DNA of 64,000 nt from Candidatus Avelusimicrobium intestinale (GCA_902765225.1 CACWYV010000004.1:124001-188000), one strand, 5' to 3'; counted from the stretch's first letter, positions 1 through 8,630 are shown. Made by a program: numbers and translations. Notes: a model not told the origin generated them from the sequence alone.

Positions 1-1565
1 ATTTCTGTGCCGGACCATATGATAACGGGGGAACAGATAATCAATCAATTTGTACGGCATTGGCGGCAGGAGTTATTTGGGTTATTTACCAATGAGCAAT
101 TGGACGTTGTAGAGAAAGCATTTATCAGTACGGATAAACAGTTCTTTGAAGTAGAAGGGAAAAAGGTTACGTACATACCGGGCGAAAAGTGGAATTACGA
201 AGAACAATTTGGGATAGAACTGCGTGCGATATTGGAAGAAAGGGGATTATCGCTCACAGAGCGGCAGTGGAAACATATTTTTGGTGGCAAAGGGCCAATT
301 TTTGCGCCGTTGGCTATTCCCTTAAAAATGTTGTCCACGGAGTGTTACAAAGCCGCTTATGGGAAGATTCCCTCGCAAAAATCGACTGATGGGGTGGTTA
401 AATCCTTGGGTAGGTGGAATGCGAAGTTGAAGGAAAATAGACGAGAAACCAATGACCCGTTTCTGTTGGGTTACATTCATTTTTTAGATGATAACAGAGA
501 GAAGATACGCCATAATCCGCAAGAGAACTTGGCAAAACTACAAGCGTTTTTAGAAGAAGGTGGGGAACTTTCTTCCAATCGCGCTGCTTCAAATAATAGG
601 TTTTATTCTGTATACCAACATTATCAAGAAAGGCTGAAAGCAGGTACCTACACTGATCAAGAGAAAGAAGCCGCCCAAGCCTTTGTGGAATTGTTTGAGA
701 AAAACTGGGAGCGGCAATTACATACTCCGCAAGAGAACTTGGCCGATTTAAAAGCATTTTTAGAAGAAGGCGGAGAACTTTCTACCAATCGTTCTACTCC
801 GGGATATCGGTTTTATCCCATATACCGACGTTACAAAAAAGGATTTGAAGCAAGTATCTATACCGAACAAACAAAAAAGGACGTTCAATCCTTTTTAGAA
901 TTGTTTGAAGGAAACTGGGACCGTCAAATACAACAATATACGCCGCAAGAGAACTTGGCCGATTTAAAAGCATTTTTAGACAAAGATGGAAAACTTTCTT
1001 CCAATCGCTCTACTCCAAATGATAGGTTTTATCCCGTATACCGACGTTACCAAAAAGGATTGGAAGCAGGTACCTACACCGGACAAGAAAAAGAAACCGT
1101 TCAAGCATTTGTAAAATTATTTGAGGAAAACTGGGACCGTCAGATACTACATACTCCGTCAGAGAAGAAGGCGGAGAACTTTCTTCCAGTTCGGCTGCTC
1201 CGGGTTACAGGTTTTACAATGCATATCGGAATTATCAAAAAGGACTGGAAAGAGGTATCTATACCGAACAAACAAAAGAAACCGTCCAAGCCTTTGTAGA
1301 ATTGTTTGAGAAAAACTGGGAGCGGCAATTACATATTTCGCCGGAGAACTTGGCCGACTTAAAAGCGTTTTTAGACGAAGGCGGAGAACTTTCTACCAAC
1401 CGTTCTACTCCGGGATATCGGTTTTATCCTATATACCAACGTTATAAAAAAGGGTTGGAAGCAGGCATCTATGCCGCAGAGGAAAAAAGGGCCGCCCAAG
1501 CCTTTGTGGAATTGTTTGAGGAAAACTGGCAGACCAAGATAAATAACGGGCGAAAAGACAAATGA
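1..1565 (+). pseudogene. Secreted ~70-aa-repeat protein, paralogue 1 (5'-truncated by window, frameshifted)
   Basis: The reading frame is open from base 1 and reads ISVPDHMITG, matching the middle of the two downstream paralogues, so the true start and signal peptide lie before the window. A globular region follows, then C-terminal units beginning (T/N)PQENLA and ending near ELFE-NWERQ. Three intact units run in frame 1 (about 514-1150). In the fourth unit the sequence jumps from ACTCCG to GAAGAAGGCGG; compared with its neighbour units about 28 net bases are missing, which shifts frame. Frame 1 then stops at 1299 after a nonsense tail, while repeat-like sequence (rest of unit 4 and a full unit 5) continues in frame 3 to the stop at 1563-1565. 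This could be a decayed copy, a slippage (phase-variation) state, or an assembly error. Function unknown; I recognise no named family. Confidence 0.7.
514..1530 (+). repeat. Coding tandem repeats, five ~70-aa units (fourth truncated)
   Basis: Each unit of roughly 210 nt follows the pattern TPQENLADLKAFLEEGG-L-S-N, then RFY--Y--Y--GLEAG-Y, then a helix ending VELFE-NW-RQ. Units 2 and 5 are very alike at the DNA level, which favours recombination or slippage. Unit 4 lacks about 28 nt at its start. Confidence 0.85.
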
Positions 1566-3091
1566 CGAATATGAAGAAACTATCTATTGTTTTAGCGGTG
1601 TTCTGTATCGGCTTATTCACGCATGTGCAGGCACAGGTGCCGGCCGAAATCGTGGCGCGGACGGTAGATTTGCTGGTGAAAAACGGAGCTAAAGCTACCC
1701 CGCAATTAAGATACGCCGTTAGTCATTATTATGCAAAAACAATCCGCAAATCAGGCCCTCTTCCGGCGAACGCAGAAGACTCTTTTATTATAGAACATGT
1801 CCAAAAGTTTATATCGGCAAGTCCCCGTTTATTTACAACCAAAGAACTGAAACAGTTGCAACAACAATTGACGAATGAACTAAAACGCACGGTTCCCAAG
1901 CAACCAAAAAAGCAAACCGTTGGGACTGCGTTGGAACGGGCCGCGCTGGAAGCAACGGTGGGGGAAGAACTAACGATTTCGGTGCCGGACCATATGATAA
2001 CAGGGCTAAAAGCGTTGCAATACGCTGCGCCAAATTGGCGGGAAGAATTGTTTGGTATATTTAACGAAGAAGATTTGACCATTATCCGCACGGCATTAGA
2101 GAATACGGATGAACACTTTTTTGAAATCAAAGATAATCATGTTATTTTTAAACAGGGAGAGGAGTGGAACTATGAAGAGCAATTTGGGATAGAATTGCGT
2201 GCTATCCTGGCAGAGCGGCAAATATCGTTCACAGACCGGCAGTGGAAACATATTTGGGGCGGTTCGGGAATAAAACTTGCGCCGCTTTCTATCCCGTTTA
2301 AATTAGTATCTACGGAATGTTATCTGGCGATCTATGAAAAGATTCCGTCGGGAAAAGGTCCTGAACCGGTGGTAAAATCTTTGGCCAAATGGAACGGAAG
2401 ATTCAAGCAAAGCATGCAAAATTCATCCAACCCTTTCGTTCGGAGTGTCGTTGCTTTTTTAAATGACAATACACGAATTCAAAAACCGCCGCAAGAATGG
2501 TTGAAATCTCTTAGCGAGTTGATAGAAAAGGGAGGCAAAGTGTCTTTAACTACTTCCAATCCCTTCTATATGAAATATAAGAATTTTCAAAGATCGTTGG
2601 CCCAAGTTGATTATCCGCCGCAAGAGAAAGCCATCATCTTACAATATATGAGATTGGTGGAACAAAATGCAGACAAAAAATTTAAAACTCCGCGACAATG
2701 GCTCCAAGAACTTCAAAACTTTTTGGATAAAGGGGGGGACTTATCCACCAACGATAAAAACCCAAGTGTTCGTTTTTACAACAAATACCAGCACTACCTC
2801 ACTAATGAATATACTTATACGCCGGAAGATCAATCAATTATTCAAGAATATCTGCAAACGTTTGAAACCAGCTGGAAGCGAAAAATCAGAAAACCAAAAG
2901 AGTGGTTAACCGATTTGCAAGATTTTCTGGCACAAGGAGGCCGGATATCTTCCAACTCTTCCGGGTTGTGTTATATGTTCTATGTCCGGTATTATCATTA
3001 TAAAACCGTCACCTATGACTATACTTCCGAAGAGCAAGAAATAATCCGACAATACATAGAATTATTTGAGAAAAACTGGGAGCGAAAATAA
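1562..3091 (+). CDS. Secreted ~70-aa-repeat protein, paralogue 2
   Basis: Hypothetical exported protein of 509 aa. The start ATG overlaps the stop of the upstream copy (ATGA), implying translational coupling; an alternative ATG three codons later gives the tidy signal peptide MKKLSIVLAVFCIGLFTHVQA, cleaved before QVPAE. Residues about 25-135 form a helical N-terminal region, about 137-305 a conserved globular region (landmarks VPDHMITG, GEEWNYEEQFG, RQWKHIWGG), and about 309-509 hold three diverged repeat units (starts PPQEWL, TPRQWL, KPKEWL). The layout is shared with the genes on both sides. No catalytic motif, anchor or known domain is visible. A periplasmic or extracellular role is inferred from the signal peptide only. 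Confidence 0.85.
   Translation: MTNMKKLSIVLAVFCIGLFTHVQAQVPAEIVARTVDLLVKNGAKATPQLRYAVSHYYAKTIRKSGPLPANAEDSFIIEHVQKFISASPRLFTTKELKQLQQQLTNELKRTVPKQPKKQTVGTALERAALEATVGEELTISVPDHMITGLKALQYAAPNWREELFGIFNEEDLTIIRTALENTDEHFFEIKDNHVIFKQGEEWNYEEQFGIELRAILAERQISFTDRQWKHIWGGSGIKLAPLSIPFKLVSTECYLAIYEKIPSGKGPEPVVKSLAKWNGRFKQSMQNSSNPFVRSVVAFLNDNTRIQKPPQEWLKSLSELIEKGGKVSLTTSNPFYMKYKNFQRSLAQVDYPPQEKAIILQYMRLVEQNADKKFKTPRQWLQELQNFLDKGGDLSTNDKNPSVRFYNKYQHYLTNEYTYTPEDQSIIQEYLQTFETSWKRKIRKPKEWLTDLQDFLAQGGRISSNSSGLCYMFYVRYYHYKTVTYDYTSEEQEIIRQYIELFEKNWERK
2486..3088 (+). repeat. Coding tandem repeats, three diverged ~66-70-aa units
   Basis: Three C-terminal units with the spine (P)xxWLxxLxxFLxxGGxxS, FYxxYxxY and a closing LFExxWxRK helix. 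They are more diverged from one another than the units of the upstream copy. Confidence 0.8.
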
Positions 3092-3097
3092 ATTATT

Positions 3098-5302
3098 ATG
3101 ATTAAAAGAGTGTTTATTATAGTGACCGTATCTTGTATCGGTTTGTTTTCATCTATATGGGCCCAAGTCCCGGCGGAAGCGGTTAGGATGACGGTACAGG
3201 TGCTCGTAGAAGGTGGGGCAAAAGCCACCCCGCAATTAACCCAGGCTGTTACTCGTTATTATGCTCAATTGGGACGGCAATTCGGCACGAATCAATCCGT
3301 CGTAGACAATGCCTTTATTCTAACGCACGCCCAAAAATTTGTAGCGGCCAATCACGATTTGTTTTCCTCCATCGTAACCAAACAGTTGCGGCAACATCTG
3401 CAGAAACAATTAGCGGAAGACGTAAACAATGTACTCCCCAAGCATCAAGAGGCTTCCTCCTTACAAACTGCTTTGGAACAAGCCTCTCGTCAAGTTACTA
3501 ACGGGGAAAATTTAATCATTTCCATACCGGATGACATGTTGACGGGGGTAGAAGCCCTAAAAATGTCCGCCCCGAACTGGCGGGCGCAGTTGTTTGTGCG
3601 ATTTTCCAGGGAAGAATTAGATCTACTTGAATTAGCCTTACAGAACACGGACGATTACTTTTTTGAAATCAAAGACGGAAAAGCTGTTTTTAAACCGGGG
3701 GAAGAATGGAATTATGAGGAACGATTTGGACGGGAATTGCATTGGCTCTTACAAGAACGCGATATCATGTTTACGGACTTGCAGTGGAAATACATCTGGG
3801 GCGGCAACGGGAGTATCAATGCACCGCTATCTTTTCCGTTAAAAGTGCTTTCCAATGAATGTTATGTGGCCGTTCACGGAAAAGTGCCCTCTCAAAGGGC
3901 CACTGAGCCGGAAAAAAAATCGTTGGCTTCCTGGAATAATCGATTTAGAAGTCGCAAAAAAGAATCGCAGGCTCCTTTCGTACGGAGTGTCATGGAATTT
4001 TTGGATAGATATACGATGCCGCGGAAAACGCCGCAAGAAAATTTGGCTCTATTGAAAGACTTCCTGGAAACAGGCAACTCTCTTTCCTCCTATCGGTCAT
4101 CTCCTAGCTTTCACCTCTATTTGGTATACAAAAATTATGTAGCCAACGTTGAAAAAACCATCTATACTGGGGAAGCCTTGGAAGCTGCCCGGGAGTACGT
4201 GCGCCTGTTTAAGGAAAACAGTACCTTGCAGGAGCAGAAAACGCCGCAAGAAAATTTGGCAGAACTGCAACAGTGTTTAGCGCAAGAGGGCAAACCTTCT
4301 GCCAAGCGTGATTCCGATCTCAAACGCCACTACTACACATACAAATACTACAGAACTAAACTGAAAAAAGGTTTATATACCGGGGATGCCCAAAAAGTTG
4401 TGCAACAATATGTGCAGTTATTTGAAGATAATTGGGACCGGCATCTACAGCGCACTCCACAAGAGAATTTAGCGCTATTGCAAGAATTCCTGGAAACAGG
4501 CGAATCCGTTTCTGCCGCCAATGATTCCAAACAAGCACCTTGGTTGCACAGGTCCTACAAACGCTATGAGACGGGACTTAAAACGGGTGCCTATACGGGA
4601 GAAGCAGAAAAGGCTGCGCGGGCATTTGTAGAACTGTATGAAGGAAATTGGAACCGGACACGTAAAACACCGTCCCAAAACTTGGCAGAATTAGAACAAT
4701 TTTTAGCACAAGGAGGGAAACTGTCTGGCAATACTTCTTCCCCGGCCCACCGGTTCTATGCGATAATGCAGAATTACATAACCGGATTGGAAGCCGGTAT
4801 CTATAAAAAACCCCAAGAAGAAACTGTTAAAAAATATATTCAAGTATTTAAAGCAAATTGGAAATACGCCTATAACACTCCACAAGAAAATGTAGATGAA
4901 TTAAACCAATTTTTAAGTGAAGGGGGAACAATTGTTCCCAGTCCCGCTGCACCAAGTAGGCGGCTTTACAATATCTACCAGCGTTATAAAGCCCGGTTAA
5001 AGAAAGGTATTGAAAAGGATCCGCAAGCAGTGGCCGCTATGCGGGAATTCATAAGCATACTTGAAGCAAATATATCCCGAAGCATACAACGAATTCCTTC
5101 TGAGAACTTGGTAGAATTGGAAAAATATCTTGCCGCAGGCGGGAAACTTTCTGCCAGTTATTCGGCTCCGGGCTCTCGTTTTTACCATATCCGTAATCGT
5201 TATAAAATCAACCTGGGAAAAGGAATCTATACAGGCAAAGAGACCGAAGCCGCCCGACGTTTTGTGGAACTGTTTGATAAACATTGGGTAAAAAACAAGT
5301 AA
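3098..5302 (+). CDS. Secreted ~70-aa-repeat protein, paralogue 3
   Basis: Largest member of the tandem family, 734 aa, starting 6 nt after paralogue 2. Signal peptide about 1-22 (MIKRVFIIVTVSCIGLFSSIWA, cut before QVPAE). The N-terminal region keeps the family phrase GGAKATPQL; the globular region (about 145-305) keeps SIPDDMLTG, GEEWNYEERFG and LQWKYIWGG. Six repeat units fill about 311-734, each starting (T/I)P(Q/S)(E/Q)N and ending with an aromatic-rich helix. The unit number differs between the three genes (five, three, six), so expansion and contraction seem active. The stop lies 2 nt from the convergent kinase gene's stop. Function unknown; the regular alpha-helical units suggest a solenoid or elongated surface scaffold (inference). 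Confidence 0.87.
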   Translation: MIKRVFIIVTVSCIGLFSSIWAQVPAEAVRMTVQVLVEGGAKATPQLTQAVTRYYAQLGRQFGTNQSVVDNAFILTHAQKFVAANHDLFSSIVTKQLRQHLQKQLAEDVNNVLPKHQEASSLQTALEQASRQVTNGENLIISIPDDMLTGVEALKMSAPNWRAQLFVRFSREELDLLELALQNTDDYFFEIKDGKAVFKPGEEWNYEERFGRELHWLLQERDIMFTDLQWKYIWGGNGSINAPLSFPLKVLSNECYVAVHGKVPSQRATEPEKKSLASWNNRFRSRKKESQAPFVRSVMEFLDRYTMPRKTPQENLALLKDFLETGNSLSSYRSSPSFHLYLVYKNYVANVEKTIYTGEALEAAREYVRLFKENSTLQEQKTPQENLAELQQCLAQEGKPSAKRDSDLKRHYYTYKYYRTKLKKGLYTGDAQKVVQQYVQLFEDNWDRHLQRTPQENLALLQEFLETGESVSAANDSKQAPWLHRSYKRYETGLKTGAYTGEAEKAARAFVELYEGNWNRTRKTPSQNLAELEQFLAQGGKLSGNTSSPAHRFYAIMQNYITGLEAGIYKKPQEETVKKYIQVFKANWKYAYNTPQENVDELNQFLSEGGTIVPSPAAPSRRLYNIYQRYKARLKKGIEKDPQAVAAMREFISILEANISRSIQRIPSENLVELEKYLAAGGKLSASYSAPGSRFYHIRNRYKINLGKGIYTGKETEAARRFVELFDKHWVKNK
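4028..5299 (+). repeat. Coding tandem repeats, six ~70-aa units
   Basis: Six consecutive units starting with TPQENLALL, TPQENLAEL, TPQENLALL, TPSQNLAEL, TPQENVDEL and IPSENLVEL. Units differ at many positions, so this array is older than the near-identical units of paralogue 1. Confidence 0.85.
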
Positions 5303-5304
5303 AG

Positions 5305-6087
5305 TTATTTCATACGGCCGGACGTCCAAAACCGGGCTCCCGGTAATTTCTTTAATAGCCGTTTGAGCCGGCTGTAGACATTGCGCCACCCGCGTAGCTG
5401 CCCAACTTGCCGCCATAACTGTGGAGAGGCCTGGTGAGAAAACTCCTGATAATAAGATACGAACCGCTTCATTTCCCGTTTATCGGGAAAGGGTTGCATT
5501 AAATTAATCCGGCGTAAAAAACCGCGTATCGGTTTTTTACGGAAGATAAACCGGTTGATGTCAATAAGTGTAAAACGGTATTGTCCGTTTTCCTGTGTGT
5601 ACAAAACGTTGTTTAGGATGTAATCCCGGTGCATAAGGCCGTGTGCGTGTAAATCCGCCGTGAAACGGGCGAACGCCCTTACTAATTTATCATCTTTTTT
5701 ATCCTGCGCCACCGTGCGCACCGGTTCAATAAATTCTCCTACCGAAAAGGATTCATAAATCTGTCCGTTTTTCCGTACCAGCACATACCCATACTGACGC
5801 GGTGTGTAGAAACCGCGTTCTAAAATCATTTGTGAATTCTTATACGTACGTTCGGCTTTGGGTGTGCGTAAACCCCACGAATACAAAAGCCTATTTAAGC
5901 GGGGAGGAATGCCGTATTTTTTTACACATACAGTCTGTCCGTTTACTTGGAAGATCTTAATTTCATTACGGCCCTTATAAATTGTTTTACCTTCACAGGG
6001 AAAATATTCGGGTAATTGTTCTAAAAAACCGCTAGGTAGGGGGGAAGTAGGCGCTTCTACAACTTTACAGCAAATTTTTGTCTTCAT
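5305..6087 (-). CDS. Kdo/WaaP-like lipopolysaccharide kinase family protein
   Basis: 260-aa protein-kinase-fold small-molecule kinase. Visible motifs: the ATP-binding lysine region VCVKKY (about 54-59), the catalytic loop HRDYILNNVLY with H153, D155 and N160, and the metal-binding IDIN with D176. This pattern matches the WaaP/InaA/KdkA lipopolysaccharide-kinase clan, which phosphorylates heptose or Kdo in the inner core of LPS from the cytoplasmic side of the inner membrane. Exact substrate cannot be read from sequence. It is alone on its strand, convergent with the repeat-protein cluster and divergent from the LexA-like gene, sharing a 170-nt intergenic region. Confidence 0.78.
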   Translation of the reverse strand: MKTKICCKVVEAPTSPLPSGFLEQLPEYFPCEGKTIYKGRNEIKIFQVNGQTVCVKKYGIPPRLNRLLYSWGLRTPKAERTYKNSQMILERGFYTPRQYGYVLVRKNGQIYESFSVGEFIEPVRTVAQDKKDDKLVRAFARFTADLHAHGLMHRDYILNNVLYTQENGQYRFTLIDINRFIFRKKPIRGFLRRINLMQPFPDKREMKRFVSYYQEFSHQASPQLWRQVGQLRGWRNVYSRLKRLLKKLPGARFWTSGRMK

Positions 6088-6211
6088 AAAACGGAAATTT
6101 TTATCTCATTCACCTGGGGTTTAAAAAAGCAACAATAAGTATTATATCAAATTTATTTCCGTCGTAAAATTCTGTTTTTTTTCAATTTTTTCTTTACTTT
6201 TTACTAAAAAA

Positions 6212-6234
6212 ATTATAGAACAGATTATAGAACA
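6212..6234 (+). promoter_or_regulatory. Direct-repeat operator candidate upstream of the LexA-like gene
   Basis: The 11-mer ATTATAGAACA occurs twice (6212-6222 and 6224-6234), one base apart, giving GAAC-N8-GAAC, 25 nt before the LexA-like ATG. LexA proteins usually autoregulate, and alphaproteobacterial LexA uses GTTC-N7-GTTC direct repeats. Assignment as LexA operator is inference. Confidence 0.5.
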
Positions 6235-6258
6235 AGCAAAAAGTAACACAGGAGGCCT

Positions 6259-6867
6259 ATGAAAGCACTGCATCCTAAACAAAAAAAATTGTTGGAAATT
6301 CTAAAAGCCCACATCGCTGACCCGTTAACACTGGAGGAATTGGCCGAACGAATCGGTACCGGCGCTAAAAGCGTGGTATTCCACCATTTAAAACAATTAG
6401 AAAAAAAGGGTCTGCTCAAGCGCAATCCGGCTAACCCGCGCGACTACACCGTACTGCAAGATGCGGAAGATTCCGTGATTTATCTTAAAATGTATGGGAT
6501 GGCTAAATGCGGCCCCGAAGGAACTATTTTGGATGGCACGCCCACGCGTATCGTGCCAGTAGATCCCAGTATGATATATTTCCCGGCCTGTAAAGGGTTT
6601 ATGGTGGAGGCCAAAGGCGATTCCATGGAGCAATTAATTTCACCTAAGGATTGGCTAATTGTGGAACAAAACCACCAACCTAAAAACAAAGACGTAGTAG
6701 TATGTGTTAATAACGGCGAAGTATTGGTCAAACGGTTTACGCGGGATGGGGAAAATGTAATTTTACAATCGGAAAATCCACGATATACACCTATCGTAGC
6801 GGATAAAACGTCTTTTCACGTAGAAGGCATCGTACGCAGTATCATTAAAAGGAGCGTCACTTGCTGA
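6259..6867 (+). CDS. lexA: LexA-like SOS repressor (S24 family autopeptidase)
   Basis: 202 aa, normal LexA length. N-terminal winged helix-turn-helix about 1-65 (KQKKLLEILKAHI, LTLEELAERIGT, KGLLKRNP). C-terminal S24 protease domain with autocleavage dipeptide Cys84-Gly85 (MAKCGPEG), nucleophile Ser122 (GDSM) and general base Lys158 (VLVKR). E. coli LexA cleaves Ala84-Gly85; Cys-Gly is the bond used by UmuD-type members. RecA-stimulated self-cleavage would derepress DNA-damage genes. Start chosen by the GGAGG at 6251-6255. A direct repeat lies just upstream as a probable operator. The wHTH differs from the E. coli form (SVVFHHLKQLEKKG), consistent with a different box. It could be another S24 repressor, but length and residue spacing fit LexA. 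Confidence 0.82.
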   Translation: MKALHPKQKKLLEILKAHIADPLTLEELAERIGTGAKSVVFHHLKQLEKKGLLKRNPANPRDYTVLQDAEDSVIYLKMYGMAKCGPEGTILDGTPTRIVPVDPSMIYFPACKGFMVEAKGDSMEQLISPKDWLIVEQNHQPKNKDVVVCVNNGEVLVKRFTRDGENVILQSENPRYTPIVADKTSFHVEGIVRSIIKRSVTC

Positions 6868-6889
6868 CGATAATTCCTGCTAACATCAA

Positions 6890-6918
6890 ACCCCCGAAGA
6901 GGATTCTCCGGGGGTTTT
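6890..6918 (+). terminator. Intrinsic terminator after the LexA-like gene
   Basis: CCCCCG-A-AGA pairs with TCT-C-CGGGGG around a GGAT loop and is followed by TTTTT. The A-run on the 5' side would let it also serve the convergent coiled-coil gene. Confidence 0.85.
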
Positions 6919-6948
6919 TAACATATTACAGATTACAAACACGTCTGT

Positions 6949-7551
6949 TTAGTGGGCGGGAGCGGGGGGCAAATTACCCACGGGTTTCCCTTGGGGTCCT
7001 TGCGGCCCGGACATTTTTTTACGGTGAATCCGGAATTTGCGCAGAAACGCCTTTCCCCCTTTCTTTCCTTTTGTTACGTCCCGGGGCCCTTGCGGACCCT
7101 GTTTCGGTCGTTCAAAAAGTACCTTTAAATCGCCATTGGCTTCAATGAGTTTACCGGTCTTTTCGTTTACCCACGCCTCTTTGTCTGCTTTTTCAGCCGT
7201 GACCTGTTTCTCCATTTCGGCCAAACGGCGGGTGAATCTATCTAACTGGGCCTGTTTAAATTTCAACTGTTCTTCGCGAATTGCAGCTACTTCGGCCACC
7301 AATTCAGCTTTTTTGGCCTCTTTTTTCTTCCCTTTCAATTGTTGGTAGTCCTTTACCAATTTAGCCATTTTTTCTTCAGTGGCTTTCATCTTGGCACGAT
7401 GCTCCTTTTGGGCCTTGATAAATTCACCTCTATCTTGAACCACGGCCGGACGTTCATCCATCCGGGGTTTTTCCATAGCCGCTTTGTCTTCGGCCAAGGC
7501 AGACCCGAAAAGTACGCCTGCCAGTAGTGTAATCATTCCAAGTTTCTTCAT
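6949..7551 (-). CDS. Secreted charged coiled-coil protein of the ECF sigma operon
   Basis: About 200 aa. The start at 7551 is chosen because AGGGGAGG precedes it and it begins a clear signal peptide (MKKLGMITLLAGVLFGSALA, cut before EDK). The mature protein is a long Lys/Glu/Ala-rich coiled coil (about 40-130), then a basic segment and a Gly/Pro/Gln-rich tail containing GPQGP twice. It is third in the operon with an ECF sigma factor and a zinc-finger anti-sigma, the position often held by Spy/CpxP-like periplasmic chaperones or metal sensors; the helical charged body would fit, but I see no LTxxQ motif, so the family is unproven. Gap to the anti-sigma gene is 13 nt. Confidence 0.72.
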   Translation of the reverse strand: MKKLGMITLLAGVLFGSALAEDKAAMEKPRMDERPAVVQDRGEFIKAQKEHRAKMKATEEKMAKLVKDYQQLKGKKKEAKKAELVAEVAAIREEQLKFKQAQLDRFTRRLAEMEKQVTAEKADKEAWVNEKTGKLIEANGDLKVLFERPKQGPQGPRDVTKGKKGGKAFLRKFRIHRKKMSGPQGPQGKPVGNLPPAPAH

Positions 7552-7564
7552 AAATTTCCTCCCC

Positions 7565-7981
7565 TTACAGATATTTTTCCAAATCATCCAGTTCATCTTC
7601 CAACTCGGTCACTTCGTCCCATTGATAATAATCGCTTCCGTTGGCATTCATATAGGACACTAATTCCTGTGCACTAAAAGAAGGGGTAGACGAGTGGAAA
7701 AATCCAAATCCCACTACCGCACATACCATAGCTGCCGCGGCGGACGTCCAGGCCCATTTAAAACGCATCCAGACCGGTTTTTTACGCGTAGTACAGGCAA
7801 ACAATTTATCCACGGCCCGTTGCGGGGCAGCCGGAACTGCCAAGGCTGCGTCCAATTGTTCCAAAAACTTGAGTTCAGCCCGGCAATCAGTGCACGTTTT
7901 TAAATGCGCCTCAAAGGCCTGTTTTTCGGCCCCGGACAATTCTCCTTTTTCATACAACAGTACTTGTTCACACGGTTTCAT
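7565..7981 (-). CDS. Zinc-finger (zf-HC2) transmembrane anti-sigma factor
   Basis: 138 aa. The N-terminal anti-sigma zinc motif is visible: C4, then H26-x3-C30-x2-C33 (HLKTCTDC), typical of ZAS/RsrA-like anti-sigma domains that bind the partner ECF sigma in the cytoplasm. One membrane helix spans about 78-96, followed by a short exported tail rich in acidic residues and Tyr. The start overlaps the sigma gene stop by 4 nt, so the pair is translationally coupled, the usual arrangement for a sigma/anti-sigma module. Release of the sigma probably follows an envelope signal (inference). Confidence 0.85.
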   Translation of the reverse strand: MKPCEQVLLYEKGELSGAEKQAFEAHLKTCTDCRAELKFLEQLDAALAVPAAPQRAVDKLFACTTRKKPVWMRFKWAWTSAAAAMVCAVVGFGFFHSSTPSFSAQELVSYMNANGSDYYQWDEVTELEDELDDLEKYL

Positions 7982-8583
7982 AATAACTCCTTATGGGCCG
8001 TTTGGGACCCTAAAATTTGCCGTATTTTTTTAACGGCCCGGTGACAATCGGCCAACACCGTTCCTAGCGGGCGGCCCACCGTCTCGGCAATTTCCTGAAA
8101 AGACATAAATTGCCGCAGGTAAATCATTTCCCGTTGGCGGGGCGGTAATTGGTCTATCGCACGCGCCACGGATGTTTCAAACTCTCTAAAACTTAACTCA
8201 TCCAACGCAGAAGGTGCCTGATCCGGCAGTATCTCCTGCAAAAAAGCGTTTCCGTCTTCATCGGTCTGGTCCAACGAGGCCGTTTGTTTATGGTCGCGCC
8301 AGTGGTTAATCACTTTGTTACGGGCGGTTAAAAACAACCATGCTTTAAATTTCCCTTGGGCCCGATAAGACCGAGCATGTTTAAAAAATGAAATAAACAC
8401 GTCCTGAAATAAATCTTCTGCGGTACTCTCGTCTTTCACAAGCGAGAGAATATACTGATATAACGGGTTCTTATACCGCAATACAAGTTCTTCAAACGCC
8501 TCATTATTACCCTGGCAAAATGACGCGACTAATACATCATCCGGCCGTGTTTCATTTGTTAAATCCATATCTATATAACCCAT
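7978..8583 (-). CDS. ECF-type RNA polymerase sigma factor (RpoE-like)
   Basis: 201 aa with region 2 (about 20-95: AFEELVLRYKNPLYQYI, EDLFQDVF, FKAWLFLTARN) and region 4 (about 130-190: LPPRQREMIYLRQF, SFQEIAETVGRPLGTV) of group IV sigma factors. It directs RNA polymerase to a small regulon and is held by the anti-sigma encoded immediately downstream. An alternative start is five codons in (MDLTNE); neither has a good Shine-Dalgarno. A TATAAT lies about 30 nt upstream on the minus strand. Sigma, anti-sigma and secreted coiled-coil protein form one operon. Confidence 0.9.
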   Translation of the reverse strand: MGYIDMDLTNETRPDDVLVASFCQGNNEAFEELVLRYKNPLYQYILSLVKDESTAEDLFQDVFISFFKHARSYRAQGKFKAWLFLTARNKVINHWRDHKQTASLDQTDEDGNAFLQEILPDQAPSALDELSFREFETSVARAIDQLPPRQREMIYLRQFMSFQEIAETVGRPLGTVLADCHRAVKKIRQILGSQTAHKELL

Positions 8584-8630
8584 AAAGTGAATTTTTTATT
8601 GCATTTACTATTATAACTATTTTGCGGCAT

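Noticed and set aside
398-757. 119-aa minus-strand frame
   Set aside because: Its repetitive content mirrors the repeat units of the plus-strand coding sequence.
514-5299. CRISPR or other non-coding DNA repeat array
   Set aside because: The periodicity is in-frame coding repeats of about 210 nt, with third-position divergence between units.
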